Assembly: GCA_003560875.1 (NCBI GenBank) | Contig: PWJQ01000040.1 | Coordinates: 1-36,819, forward strand | DNA from: Methanomassiliicoccaceae archaeon | Lineage (GTDB): Archaea > Thermoplasmatota > Thermoplasmata > Methanomassiliicoccales > Methanomethylophilaceae | Direction of reading: 5' to 3' | DNA length: 36,819 nt | Part shown: piece by piece, positions 16,343-24,212 of the stretch | Numbering within the stretch: the stretch's first letter is position 1 | How the letters are laid out: every line of letters begins with the position of its first letter | Program-made: the position numbers and the translations under genes | The notes under the pieces: model-generated | Database searches by the model: none | The model's input: only the letters and a program-made list of their open reading frames with translations | Told to the model about the DNA's origin: nothing

Positions 16343-17308
16343 TCATTTCCTCCATAGGAATCCTTTCTTCTTGCGCTTACGGTCGATGACCTTACGGGCA
16401 GCGAAGACGATGTCCTCCTTGGTAAGGCCGTATTTGATCATGAGCTCCTCCGGTTCCCCGGACTCACCGAAACTGTCACGGACCCCGACACGGGACAGTG
16501 GCTGGTTGTCGTTCTCGCTGAGACATTCGGCCACGGCCGATCCCAGGCCGCCGATTATGCTGTGCTCCTCGGCGGTGACCACGCAACGGGTCCTGTCCGC
16601 CGATTCCAACAGGGTATCGGCGTCCAAGGGCTTGACCGTGGACATGTTGATGACCTCGGCGGAGACGCCATCCTCTTTCAGCATCTCCGCAGCCTCCAGG
16701 CATACGGAGACCATCTGCCCGCTTCCCACGAGCGTCACATCCTTGCCCTTCTTGAGGACTGTGGCCTTGCCTATGATGAATACATCCTCCTCCCCGGTTA
16801 TGACCGGGAAGTCGGCACGGCCCATGCGCATGTAGCAGGGTCCGTCATGTTCCGCCATGGCCATGGTGGCCTTGTAGGCCTCGTTGGCATCGGCGGGGCA
16901 TATGACCGTCATGTTCGGTAGTGAGCGCATCAATGAAACATCCTCCAGGGCTTGATGGGAGGCGCCGTCGCCACCCACGCTGATGCCGCAGTGTGTGGCC
17001 ACGATCTTGACGTTCAGGTCGGGATAGGCGACGGACTGTCTTATCTGATCCCAACATCTCCCAGTGGCGAAAACAGCGAAGGTCGATGCGAAGACCTTCT
17101 TGCCGGAGACCGCGAGCCCGGCCGCGGTGCCGATCATGTTCTGCTCCGCGATGCCGCATTGGAAGAAACGCTCCGGATACGACTTGGCGAAGTCACTGGT
17201 CTTGGTCGAACTGCCCAGGTCGGCATCGAGTACCACGATTTCCGCGTCCTTACCGCCCAGGTCGGCGAGGGCCTTTCCGAAGTAAGCTCTCTGCGCCACG
17301 TTCTTCAT
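16343..17308 (-). CDS. Transketolase, C-terminal subunit
   Basis: A 321-residue pyrimidine-binding plus C-terminal half of a split transketolase. Landmarks are [13 protein letters not shown] (about 24-36), the catalytic glutamate in [17 protein letters not shown] (about 50-66), [20 protein letters not shown] and [17 protein letters not shown] in the C-terminal domain. The frame stays open upstream to 17536, but that stretch is only the shadow of the N-terminal subunit. GGAGG lies before the ATG at 17308, and this ATG overlaps the N-subunit stop (ATGA), so the two halves are translationally coupled. They form one thiamine-diphosphate enzyme of the non-oxidative pentose phosphate route, the usual split arrangement in archaea. 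Confidence 0.94.
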   Translation of the reverse strand: MKNVAQRAYFGKALADLGGKDAEIVVLDADLGSSTKTSDFAKSYPERFFQCGIAEQNMIGTAAGLAVSGKKVFASTFAVFATGRCWDQIRQSVAYPDLNVKIVATHCGISVGGDGASHQALEDVSLMRSLPNMTVICPADANEAYKATMAMAEHDGPCYMRMGRADFPVITGEEDVFIIGKATVLKKGKDVTLVGSGQMVSVCLEAAEMLKEDGVSAEVINMSTVKPLDADTLLESADRTRCVVTAEEHSIIGGLGSAVAECLSENDNQPLSRVGVRDSFGESGEPEELMIKYGLTKEDIVFAARKVIDRKRKKKGFLWRK

Positions 17309-18138
17309 AGACACTCCTCCAGTTCGCACATGGCCTTCTCCTTCTGTTCCGGGTTGCAGCACTTGCCATGGAAGTCGGCGTTGTTCTCCATGAACGAAAC
17401 GCCGCGACCCTTGACGGTGTTGGCTATGACCACGGTGGGACGTCCGCGGAAACGCTTCGCGTCCTCGCAGGCCTTGATTATCGCGGCGAAATCGTGTCCG
17501 TCTATCTCCAAGACGTTCCATCCGAACGCCGTCCACTTGTCGGCCAGAGGCTCGATGGAAAGCACATCCTCGGTATCGCCCATGATCTGCAGTTTGTTCC
17601 GGTCTACGAAGACGGTGATGTTGTCCAACTTGTAATGCGCAGCGAGCATTGCGGCCTCCCAGTTCTGTCCGCTCTGCAACTCGCCGTCCCCGCAGAGACA
17701 GTATATGCGATGGTCGGAGGAATCGAGTTTAGCTGCCAGGGCCATGCCGTTGGCGATGCTGATGCCCTGACCCAATGAGCCGGTGGACATCTCTATACCC
17801 GGCAATTTACCGTATGACGGGTGGCCTTGAAGGCGGCTGCCCAGTTCACGAAGGGTGCGCAGCTCCTCCACGGGGAAGTATCCCGACTCCGCCAGAACGG
17901 CGTACAGGCCGGGGGCGACATGTCCCTTGGAGAGAACGAAACGGTCCCTTTTCTTCCACTGTGGCGCCTCCGGGTCGTGTTTCATCACATGGAAGTAAAG
18001 GGTGCAGAGTATCTCCGTGGCTGAAAGAGACCCCCCTGGGTGACCGGATCCGGCCGCGCAGGTCATATCGATAACATGGCGTCTTATGGTACGCGCCCTC
18101 TCCTTCAGAAAATCGAAATCCATTTCTTCATTGGGCAA
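17305..18138 (-). CDS. Transketolase, N-terminal subunit
   Basis: About 277 residues making up the thiamine-diphosphate-binding half of a split transketolase. AAGSGHPGGSLSATEIL and SKGHVAPGLYAVLAE mark the start of the domain. The cofactor/magnesium motif is CGDGELQSGQNWEAAM (about 155-170), ending in FVDRNKLQ. First gene of the five-gene operon. Three starts are possible. GTG at 18147 overlaps the only good ribosome site (CAGGAG, 18147-18152), so it is unlikely; TTG at 18138 is 8 bases after it and is chosen; ATG at 18123 has a poor site. An A/T-rich element (ACAAAATACAAT) upstream is the likely TATA box. Confidence 0.92.
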   Translation of the reverse strand: MPNEEMDFDFLKERARTIRRHVIDMTCAAGSGHPGGSLSATEILCTLYFHVMKHDPEAPQWKKRDRFVLSKGHVAPGLYAVLAESGYFPVEELRTLRELGSRLQGHPSYGKLPGIEMSTGSLGQGISIANGMALAAKLDSSDHRIYCLCGDGELQSGQNWEAAMLAAHYKLDNITVFVDRNKLQIMGDTEDVLSIEPLADKWTAFGWNVLEIDGHDFAAIIKACEDAKRFRGRPTVVIANTVKGRGVSFMENNADFHGKCCNPEQKEKAMCELEECL

Positions 18139-18187
18139 TTGAAACACTCCTGTATTGAATGGTATTGTATTTTGTAAGATGATGGTG

Positions 18188-18240
18188 TAAAAAAGATTTA
18201 CCTAGCGACTCCTTTAACAAAAGGGGGAGGCAAAAGGGTT
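18188..18240 (-). terminator. T-rich terminator region after PCNA
   Basis: Read on the minus strand, the sequence after the PCNA stop contains CCCTTTTG, CCCCCTTTTG and ATCTTTTTTAC in succession. Serial T-tracts without a clear hairpin are the usual archaeal termination signal. The last tract lies just upstream of the transketolase promoter. Confidence 0.5.
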
Positions 18241-18265
18241 CAGGACAACGGGTTTTCATGTGGCC

Positions 18266-19003
18266 TCAGTCGCTCTCGATACGCGGAGCGAGCAGGTATC
18301 CCACTTGACCGTTGCCATCGGCAAGGTTGAACATGATCTTCACAGGGTAGTTGTTGCCGAGGTTGATGCGCACGTTGGTATCCGACGGTATGGCCTTCAC
18401 CAGGTTGGAGAAGTAGTCCAAGGGGAACAGGCTGCGCGCCTTCCCATCCGTTTTGATCTCAACCAGCTGGTTCTTCTCCAGCTTCAGATTGACCGAGTCA
18501 GTGTCGCCTTCCGAGAACAGTTCGAATGTATCGCCGTCAGCGGAGAGGGCGATGTGGTCGGACACGCTCTCGGCGGCCTTGATACCCTTCTGTATCTCAC
18601 CGACGGCCAACTCCACGTAAGCCGGGAGGTTGAGTTCCGGGACCCTAGGGTCGGCCATGCTCGATGTGTCGACGAGGTTCATCCGGCGGACGATGTTGCC
18701 CACCTTCAGAACCAGGCGGCTCTTCTCCTCATCCTGGGTCATCTCGATGATGTCACCGGAGGAGGCCAGTTTGAGCACGTCCTTGATCTTGTCAAGGTCC
18801 ACGCCGATATTGGTCTCATCGGCCACGTACTCCTCGAAAGCCTCCTTCTTGATGTTCAAATCGATCATTGCCACGTGGGCGGGGTCAACCGCTTTGAGGT
18901 TGATTCCGTCCGGCTGTATGTTGAATTTGGCCTCGTCCACCAATGTGGATATGATGTTGACGATGCCTTTCAGTGTATCCGACCTAATCTTTGCCTGAAA
19001 CAT
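18266..19003 (-). CDS. pcn: DNA polymerase sliding clamp (PCNA)
   Basis: A 245-residue archaeal PCNA, normal length for the trimeric ring that tethers DNA polymerases, Fen1 and ligase. The N-terminal domain begins FQAKIRSDTLKGIVNIISTL and contains GINLKAVDPAHVAMIDL. The interdomain connector region follows LVDTSSMADPRVPELNLPAY (about 110-129), and the C-terminal domain ends KIMFNLADGNGQVGYLLAPR, typical of the family. GGAGG lies about 10 bases before the ATG. A TATA element (ATTTATTATC, minus strand) lies in the 53-base gap after the TFS gene, so it is probably transcribed alone or with partial readthrough from TFS. Confidence 0.97.
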   Translation of the reverse strand: MFQAKIRSDTLKGIVNIISTLVDEAKFNIQPDGINLKAVDPAHVAMIDLNIKKEAFEEYVADETNIGVDLDKIKDVLKLASSGDIIEMTQDEEKSRLVLKVGNIVRRMNLVDTSSMADPRVPELNLPAYVELAVGEIQKGIKAAESVSDHIALSADGDTFELFSEGDTDSVNLKLEKNQLVEIKTDGKARSLFPLDYFSNLVKAIPSDTNVRINLGNNYPVKIMFNLADGNGQVGYLLAPRIESD

Positions 19004-19036
19004 GTTTCCCCTTCCTCCCTTGACACAGTCGTTTTA

Positions 19037-19046
19037 GATAATAAAT
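19037..19046 (-). promoter_or_regulatory. TATA box of the PCNA gene
   Basis: ATTTATTATC on the minus strand, with AACA just upstream, lies about 38 bases before the PCNA ATG. A short leader carrying GGGAGGAAGGGG is expected. Confidence 0.55.
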
Positions 19047-19056
19047 GTTCACACTT

Positions 19057-19362
19057 TCAATATTCGCGCCAGGTCACACTGCACTTGCAGCATCTGTATA
19101 TCCGGGTCTCCGGCTCATCGGCGGCACGGGTCTGCCTCAGGGTGAAGAAGGCCTCGGTGTGTTTACACTCTGGGCACTCGATCCTGGTCTTGGGCAGGGT
19201 GGCCGCGGTATTCTCATCGTTTATGACCGCCGTCTCCTTGTCACGGCCGCGGGTCACAAAGCTCTGTGAATCACTTTCGCTATTCTTCTCATAGGTGCAA
19301 CGGCTACATTTGAAAGTCGGGCCATTACGGAACATCAGGGAACCACAGTCGGGGCAGAACAT
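19057..19362 (-). CDS. Transcription factor S (TFS, TFIIS-like)
   Basis: A 101-residue archaeal transcript-cleavage factor. The N-terminal zinc ribbon has CPDCGS (3-8) and CSRCTY (19-24); the C-terminal ribbon has CPECKHTEAFFTLRQTRAADE and CCKCSVTWREY. The acidic pair in RAADEPET is the catalytic DE motif that reaches into the polymerase active site to stimulate cleavage of backtracked RNA. The ATG has GGGAGG upstream. A TATA-like TTTTTATAC lies at about 19394-19404 on the minus strand. The C-terminal DE motif separates TFS from RNA polymerase subunit M/RPB9-like paralogues. Confidence 0.95.
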   Translation of the reverse strand: MFCPDCGSLMFRNGPTFKCSRCTYEKNSESDSQSFVTRGRDKETAVINDENTAATLPKTRIECPECKHTEAFFTLRQTRAADEPETRIYRCCKCSVTWREY

Positions 19363-19393
19363 GTATTATCCTCCCTCTACCCCAACAAATGGA

Positions 19394-19404
19394 TGTATAA
19401 AAAT
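19394..19404 (-). promoter_or_regulatory. TATA box of the TFS gene
   Basis: ATTTTTATACA on the minus strand, about 35 bases before the TFS ATG and just after the upstream gene's stop, shows TFS has its own promoter. Confidence 0.55.
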
Positions 19405-19423
19405 TGTTAGATTGGATTCCGGC

Positions 19424-20227
19424 TCAAACGTAATCCCAGTCATCCTTGTGTGGCCGCGCGGCGGGCTTGTCCTTGTTGGGGTCGTTGGCCTCGGCGCGAT
19501 GGAACAGGCCGCTGAATGTGGTCTCCCCAGCCGTGTTACGATTTTTGCGTCGAGGGTTGCGGGCTTTCGAGGTGGTCTCACCGCGCACCGCACGGCCCTT
19601 GACGGGCATGCATTCGTCGAAGCTCTCGAAATTGGCCCTCGGAGCAGTCCTGGCGGTCGGTGCTGCGTACTGACGGACATAATCCATCTCATTGCGGTTC
19701 TGTTCGGCGAGTATCCCGCCGACGTAGGCGAAAGCGACCGTTATGATGTAACTGTTGATGTTCAAGGACGTGGTGCTACCGACCGCCGCCAGGAACGACT
19801 CCAGATATCCGACCACGGCCCCCATCATGGCTCCCAGCGCCGGCAGGTCCTTGCTGAAAGCGGCTATCAACGGCCCATTGCTGTCGCAGAGGAAGGAGAG
19901 ATGCGGTAAGAGGCCGACCTCGGCGCCGTAGATCATGAATGAGAACAGACCGACGGGGATCAGGGCTGCCAACATCCCTCTGTTGGGGGATCCCGCCTTC
20001 CTGCCGCCGACGTATCCCGCGATCATCTGACCGAATATCGGGAGCCACCACAATAGAAGGGAGAGAACGAAAGTGACCTTCACGGCGGCATAGAAGCTGA
20101 AGGGCCTACTATCCCCCTCGGCATATTGATGGCCTGGTCTGCCTCTTGTTGACCTGCCGCGTTGGCTACCGTCATCCCTGTATTGGTAGCCACGGCTGGT
20201 CATACCAAACCCTGACTTCATGTGCAT
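19424..20227 (-). CDS. Membrane protein of unknown function
   Basis: About 267 residues, not recognised. A polar, arginine- and glycine-rich N-terminus (about 40 residues, RGRSTRGRPGHQY) precedes about four hydrophobic helices: around residues 45-70 (VKVTFVLSLLLWWLPIFGQM), 83-103 (GMLAALIPVGLFSFMIYG), 125-147 (GAMMGAVVGYLESFLAAVG) and 155-172 (SYIITVAFAYVGGILAEQ). The last 90 residues are basic and presumably cytoplasmic. The frame is open to a GTG at 20266, but a TATA box at 20271-20281 places transcription start near 20248, so the ATG at 20227 (or 20221, with AGGG upstream) is the likely start. An inverted repeat covers the predicted start site. Confidence 0.7.
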   Translation of the reverse strand: MHMKSGFGMTSRGYQYRDDGSQRGRSTRGRPGHQYAEGDSRPFSFYAAVKVTFVLSLLLWWLPIFGQMIAGYVGGRKAGSPNRGMLAALIPVGLFSFMIYGAEVGLLPHLSFLCDSNGPLIAAFSKDLPALGAMMGAVVGYLESFLAAVGSTTSLNINSYIITVAFAYVGGILAEQNRNEMDYVRQYAAPTARTAPRANFESFDECMPVKGRAVRGETTSKARNPRRKNRNTAGETTFSGLFHRAEANDPNKDKPAARPHKDDWDYV

Positions 20228-20249
20228 CCCTGTCAGACGCGAGTCCGAC

Positions 20250-20272
20250 AATTTTGTATGTAACACAAAATT
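20250..20272. promoter_or_regulatory. Inverted repeat at the promoter of the membrane protein gene
   Basis: AATTTTGT and ACAAAATT are perfect 8-base inverted arms with a 7-base spacer. They lie immediately downstream of the minus-strand TATA-like CATTAAATAA (20271-20280) and over the predicted start site. A single half-site ATTTTGTA recurs at 20371-20378, between this gene and the divergent yjbQ. Confidence 0.45.
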
Positions 20273-20395
20273 ATTTAATGGTTGTCTATGCCGCAGAACG
20301 CGGAATGTTTAAAAAGCCGGGAGGCTGGGAAAAGGTTGCCACGACACCATCCAGACATGTTTTTTCCGTGATTTTGTACATTCCGGTCTCAGGGG

Positions 20396-20406
20396 AAAAT
20401 AAATAA
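20396..20406 (+). promoter_or_regulatory. TATA box of the yjbQ-aCPSF2-nadC operon
   Basis: AAAATAAATAA followed by AGG is an A/T-rich TATA element about 28 bases before the ATG of yjbQ, which has no ribosome site, so a leaderless transcript is likely. The rest of the roughly 200-base divergent gap (20228-20430) holds the inverted repeat, an A/T-rich TTTAAAAAG at about 20309 and a T-tract at 20359-20366; no RNA gene is seen. Confidence 0.55.
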
Positions 20407-20430
20407 AGGTGTGCATGTTAGACTTCAGCG

Positions 20431-20847
20431 ATGGGGACCTACAGGAAGGTTCTGAACTATGAGATGAAGAGCGGAGGGGTTCGTTACGTATGCGACGACG
20501 CCCGTGCCGTTCTGAAGGAGAGTGGCATCCAAGAGGGACTACTCTGCCTTTTCATCAAAGGTTCCACCGGATCACTGGCGTTCATGGAGAAGGACGCCGA
20601 TCTGGAACCCGACCTCATGGATGCCCTGGAGAGGGTCGCCCCCTCCGACGCCACCTACCGGCATGACCGGAAATGGGGCGATGGGAACGGGCACTCCCAC
20701 ATCCGCGCCAGTATCATGGGCGGATCGATTACCATTCCTTTCGCGGATGGCGAGATGGACCTGGGCCGATGGCAACAGGTGGCCCTGGTCGATAACGACG
20801 TAAGGGATCGCCAACGCGAACTGACCATACAGATAGTAGGTGAATGA
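20431..20847 (+). CDS. yjbQ: YjbQ family protein (UPF0047)
   Basis: A 138-residue single-domain protein of the YjbQ/UPF0047 family. The conserved core is CLFIKGSTGSLAFMEKDADL (about 34-53), then the histidine-bearing WGDGNGHSHIRASIMGGSITIP (about 84-105) and the closing LGRWQQVALVDNDVRDRQRE. Members form trimers with a metal site and show weak thiamine-phosphate synthase activity in some bacteria; the physiological role is unsettled. It starts a three-gene operon, and the next gene's ATG is 5 bases past its stop. Confidence 0.88.
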   Translation: MGTYRKVLNYEMKSGGVRYVCDDARAVLKESGIQEGLLCLFIKGSTGSLAFMEKDADLEPDLMDALERVAPSDATYRHDRKWGDGNGHSHIRASIMGGSITIPFADGEMDLGRWQQVALVDNDVRDRQRELTIQIVGE

Positions 20848-20851
20848 CCTA

Positions 20852-22087
20852 ATGACAGTGAATATAAAATTCCTAGGAGGAGCAGACATAGTTGGCAGGA
20901 TGGGCATGCTGATGGAGGCCGGAGGTCGCAGCATGGTCTTCGAATACGGGATGAGCCCCACGAAGCCACCGAGCTATCCGCTGCCCGCCCCCAAGGTTGA
21001 CCACGCGTTCCTGACGCACTGCCACCTCGACCACTGCGGTATGATACCCTGGTTGACCAGCAGGTACGACAACGACGTGTTCACCGCGCCGATAACCGCT
21101 GAGATAGCCGAGATCATGATGTTCGACTCCCTAAAGATCGCCAAGGCGGAGGGATATCCCGAACCCTATAACGAATCGGACATAGACCGCACCATGAGGA
21201 ACGTGATACCTCTGGAGTTCGGTGATGTAATCGAGGTCGGGGACCTGGAGGTCGAGACCCACCGTGCCGGGCATGTGCCGGGGGCGATGATGTTCGAGGT
21301 CATAGACGATCGCACCACCCTTTACACCGGTGACATACACACGATCAACACCCGGCTCGTCGAGGCCGCGAAGCCCGTGAAGTGCGACAACCTCATAATC
21401 GAGGGCACATACGGAGGCCGTCTCCACCCCGACCGCAAAAAGTCCGAGAAGGACTTCCTGGACAAGATCAAAGAGGTCGTCGACCGTGGCGGCAAGGTCC
21501 TGATACCCTGTTTCGCCGTCGGTCGGACACAGGAGATCATGATGCTCCTGAACGGTGCCAACTTTGACAAATGGGTGGACGGCATGGGCCGCTCCATCGC
21601 ACGTCTGTACATGCAATACCCGGAGTACCTGATCAACCCCAAGAACCTCCGTGCCGCCCGCCGCTCATTCAATGAGGTGAAGAACGCACAGATGCGCGGG
21701 AAGGCCCGCAAGGGCGAGGTCATCGTGACGACCGGGGGGATGCTCGACGGAGGTCCGGTGCTAAACTACATGAAGAGCATAAAGGACGACCCACTATCGG
21801 CCATACTGATCACCGGCTACCAGGCCGAGGACACCAACGGCAGGTTGCTGCTGGAGTCTGGATGCGTCAACATCGACGGCAGCTTGGAGAAGGTGAACTG
21901 CGAGGTGCAGAGATATGACTTCTCCGCCCACGCCGACCACGACCAGCTGATGGAGTTCATCAGGGGATGCGACCCTGAGAACATCGTGATAATGCACTCC
22001 GAGAGCCGCGAACCACTCCAAGATGCACTGGCCGAGGAGTACAACGTCATACTTCCGGAACTGGATAAGAGCTATACCTTGGAGTGA
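20852..22087 (+). CDS. Beta-CASP metallo-beta-lactamase ribonuclease (aCPSF2 type)
   Basis: A 411-residue beta-CASP nuclease, related to the eukaryotic mRNA 3'-end cleavage factor CPSF73 and to RNase J. The metallo-beta-lactamase motifs are HCHLDHCG (about 54-61), TGDIH (about 152) and the late histidines in FSAHADHDQL (about 366) and IVIMHSES (about 383). The middle beta-CASP domain includes GGKVLIPCFAVGRTQEIM. It has no N-terminal KH domain, which excludes aCPSF1, and its length fits aCPSF2; an RNase J is less likely. The ATG at 20852 is 8 bases after AGGTGA (20838-20843); a GTG at 20840 is an alternative. The stop overlaps the nadC GTG. Confidence 0.87.
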   Translation: MTVNIKFLGGADIVGRMGMLMEAGGRSMVFEYGMSPTKPPSYPLPAPKVDHAFLTHCHLDHCGMIPWLTSRYDNDVFTAPITAEIAEIMMFDSLKIAKAEGYPEPYNESDIDRTMRNVIPLEFGDVIEVGDLEVETHRAGHVPGAMMFEVIDDRTTLYTGDIHTINTRLVEAAKPVKCDNLIIEGTYGGRLHPDRKKSEKDFLDKIKEVVDRGGKVLIPCFAVGRTQEIMMLLNGANFDKWVDGMGRSIARLYMQYPEYLINPKNLRAARRSFNEVKNAQMRGKARKGEVIVTTGGMLDGGPVLNYMKSIKDDPLSAILITGYQAEDTNGRLLLESGCVNIDGSLEKVNCEVQRYDFSAHADHDQLMEFIRGCDPENIVIMHSESREPLQDALAEEYNVILPELDKSYTLE

Positions 22088-22905
22088 GAGGCGTGGATGG
22101 TCTGAGGGCTTTCCTGGAGGAGGATGCCCCCGCCGGGGACGTTACCAGTGATGTCCTCATCCCTCCCGCCACGACGTCCAAGGCCATCGTCACCAGTGGT
22201 GGCGACGGCATCCTCGCCGGTGCCGAGGAGGCCGCCTGGCTCTTCACCGATGGCGGACTAGAGGTCAGGCTCGTCAAGAATGACGGCGACCTCGTCTCGG
22301 CAGGTGACGAGGTCATGGTTGTAGAGGGTCCGCTCCGAGAGATAATGCTACGCGAGCGGGTCTGCCTGAACATAATGATGTTCATGTCCGGTACCGCCAC
22401 CGAGACCTCCAAGGTGCTGGCGGCATGCCACGCGGTGAATCCCCATGTCAGTGTCGCCGCCACGCGCAAGACCCTCCCCGGCCTCCGTGGCCTGCAGAAG
22501 AAGGCCGTGAGATTGGCGGGCGGGGAGTCACACCGCGACACGCTCTCCCATCATATACTGGTGAAGGACAACCACATCCAAGCCGTCGGTGGCATGGACA
22601 ATGCGCTCAGGGCGCTCAAGGACGCCCCGTCGACCATAATCGAGGTGGAGGCGGAAACAGAACATGATGCGCTGTCGGCGGCCGCGGCCGGTGTGGATGT
22701 CGTACTCCTCGACAACATGTCCCCCGCGGAGGCGGGGATCTGTTACCGTTCCATCAAGGAATCGTACCCGCATGTCCTCGTGGAGGTGTCGGGCGGTATC
22801 GGCCCGGAAGACGCCCCCGTATACGCGAAATGCGCCGACCGTATCTCATTGGGTTATCTGACCCATTCCGCACCGTCCTTACAGTTCTCGTTGCACCTGT
22901 CCTAG
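22084..22905 (+). CDS. nadC: Nicotinate-nucleotide pyrophosphorylase (carboxylating)
   Basis: A 273-residue quinolinate phosphoribosyltransferase, which makes nicotinate mononucleotide from quinolinate and PRPP for NAD synthesis. Family motifs are EEDAPAGDVTSDVL (near the start), MSGTATETSKVL (about 100), the substrate-binding ATRKTLPGLRGLQKKAVRLAGG (in two pieces, about 123-144) with HRDTLSHHILVKDNHI, IIEVEAET and SGGIGPEDAPVYA. The start is GTG, overlapping the aCPSF2 stop (GTGA). nadA and nadB are not in the window. It ends TAG in a CTAG tetramer that also provides the TAG of the convergent hdrB. ModD is an alternative for this fold, but the motifs fit NadC. Confidence 0.92.
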   Translation: MRGVDGLRAFLEEDAPAGDVTSDVLIPPATTSKAIVTSGGDGILAGAEEAAWLFTDGGLEVRLVKNDGDLVSAGDEVMVVEGPLREIMLRERVCLNIMMFMSGTATETSKVLAACHAVNPHVSVAATRKTLPGLRGLQKKAVRLAGGESHRDTLSHHILVKDNHIQAVGGMDNALRALKDAPSTIIEVEAETEHDALSAAAAGVDVVLLDNMSPAEAGICYRSIKESYPHVLVEVSGGIGPEDAPVYAKCADRISLGYLTHSAPSLQFSLHLS

Positions 22906-23684
22906 TCACGGGTGCGATGATGGGACATGTAGTCGATGTCCCATCCCATACAACTGGCGACCAGCTCCGCCACATGGATCACCTTCTTGCCCCTCGTGAT
23001 AGTGTCGAACTGCAGGAAACAGAAGGGGCATGACGTTATCAACACATCCGCGTCGGAGAATTCATCGAGTGCCTCTTGGCTGACCCTTCTTGCAACCTCG
23101 TCGTTGACCGATGTCAGACTCCCGCCGCAACACACCTTGGCCTTTGGCAGCACCGCCTCCCCTCCCAGAGCCTCGACGATGTCCGCCAGCATGCGCTGTG
23201 CGCCCTCAGGCCCGCCCGCCATATGGTCCCCGTGACAACCGGGGTGTATGCCGAACCTGAGGTCCGTATCACGCACCGACGATGCGACGATAGAATCCAG
23301 TTCCGAGTGCAGCAAGGGCAGGAATCCCACGACCTCGGCCGGGCGGGCGTAGTTCATACCCATCTCCTTCAACACCTCGTTCGCCGTCTCAGCCCCACCG
23401 GAGTCCAGCACCTCTGAGACCTCATTCAGGGACAGGGTGCATCCATCGCAGAGGGTGAGGATGGAACCGTCCTGCTTCGAGGCGATGGAGTGCAGACGGG
23501 CGCCCGCGACCATCCACGTCTCAAGACCCAACGACCTCAGCCCCACCGGTTCGACGCAACATGTGAAACCGGGGAAATCCGAGAACTGGATTCCGAGGGT
23601 ATCGAGCACGTACCGGGCGGCGGATTCCACGAATGGGAGCTTTGAGGGTATGGCACATCCCGGATATAACAGCATTTCACTCAT
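22902..23684 (-). CDS. hdrB: Heterodisulfide reductase subunit B-like protein (HdrB)
   Basis: A 260-residue protein with two CCG cysteine-rich domains. The first has YPGCAIPS, GFTCCVEP and CDGCT; the second has HPGCHGDH, VCCGGS and CPFCFLQFD. In HdrB these hold the two non-cubane iron-sulfur clusters that reduce the CoM-S-S-CoB heterodisulfide. The ATG at 23684 overlaps the hdrC stop, with GAGGT six bases upstream; longer readings extend inside hdrC. HdrA is not in the window. In a methanogen the likely role is the last step of methanogenesis. Because metV-metF lies 3 kb away, membership in a MetFV-Hdr electron-transfer complex is an alternative. Stop TAG. Confidence 0.88.
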   Translation of the reverse strand: MSEMLLYPGCAIPSKLPFVESAARYVLDTLGIQFSDFPGFTCCVEPVGLRSLGLETWMVAGARLHSIASKQDGSILTLCDGCTLSLNEVSEVLDSGGAETANEVLKEMGMNYARPAEVVGFLPLLHSELDSIVASSVRDTDLRFGIHPGCHGDHMAGGPEGAQRMLADIVEALGGEAVLPKAKVCCGGSLTSVNDEVARRVSQEALDEFSDADVLITSCPFCFLQFDTITRGKKVIHVAELVASCMGWDIDYMSHHRTRD

Positions 23685-24138
23685 GTGTGAACCTCGTTCT
23701 GGAAACGACCTTTCCAAGCTCCCTCATGGCCCTGTCGCCGTTCTGCATTTCCGGTAAACCCATCTCCTCCCGTAGCTTGGCTGTCCGAGGTCCGGCCGGG
23801 AATCCTCTGCCCTCCTTGAGGAAAGACTTGGCGCCGCGGACGAACCTCTGCGGAGCCTCCCCCGATATAGCTGAACGGTAGCGCAGGTGGGTGATCAGAA
23901 GGGGAAGATGAATCCCGACGGGGCAGACGTCATCACAGATGTAGCACAGAAGACAATCCCAGACATCCTCTTCCGGTCTTCCGTCGATGAGGCCTCTGAC
24001 GACCTCATGGGGGTCGATCCCGCCATGCCTGGTGCTGGGGCAGGATTGGGAACACAGCCCGCAATCACGGCAGCTATCCAATGAGAAACGCACTGCAAGC
24101 CGCTCGTCCGATAGTTCCGCAGGGTCGAAATCGTCCAC
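23677..24138 (-). CDS. hdrC: Heterodisulfide reductase subunit C-like protein (HdrC)
   Basis: A 153-residue ferredoxin-like protein with two [4Fe-4S] motifs, CRDCGLCSQSCP (about 23-34) and CLLCYICDDVCP (about 62-73), in the layout of HdrC. It passes electrons from HdrA to HdrB. A charged helical tail follows. The start is a GTG at 24138 without a ribosome site; a TATA-like AAATTTGATAA (minus strand, about 24161-24171) lies under 30 bases upstream, so a leaderless mRNA is likely. It overlaps hdrB by 8 bases, which ties the two genes into one operon. Confidence 0.87.
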   Translation of the reverse strand: MDDFDPAELSDERLAVRFSLDSCRDCGLCSQSCPSTRHGGIDPHEVVRGLIDGRPEEDVWDCLLCYICDDVCPVGIHLPLLITHLRYRSAISGEAPQRFVRGAKSFLKEGRGFPAGPRTAKLREEMGLPEMQNGDRAMRELGKVVSRTRFTHE

Positions 24139-24212
24139 TCCGGCAAATCATACAACGGGGTTATCAAATTTCCGTAACAAAAATGATAATGCTAATCGAC
24201 GATAGGGTTGAC

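Noticed and set aside
17309-17536. N-terminal extension of the transketolase C subunit
   Set aside because: The extension is low-complexity and Arg/Gly-rich and lies inside the N-subunit gene. The ATG at 17308 has GGAGG and an ATGA overlap.
20281-20395. Possible small RNA in the yjbQ upstream gap (TTTAAAAAG then TGTTTTTTCC)
   Set aside because: The promoter-like and T-tract elements leave under 30 bases of transcript and no stable fold is seen, so it is too weak to call.
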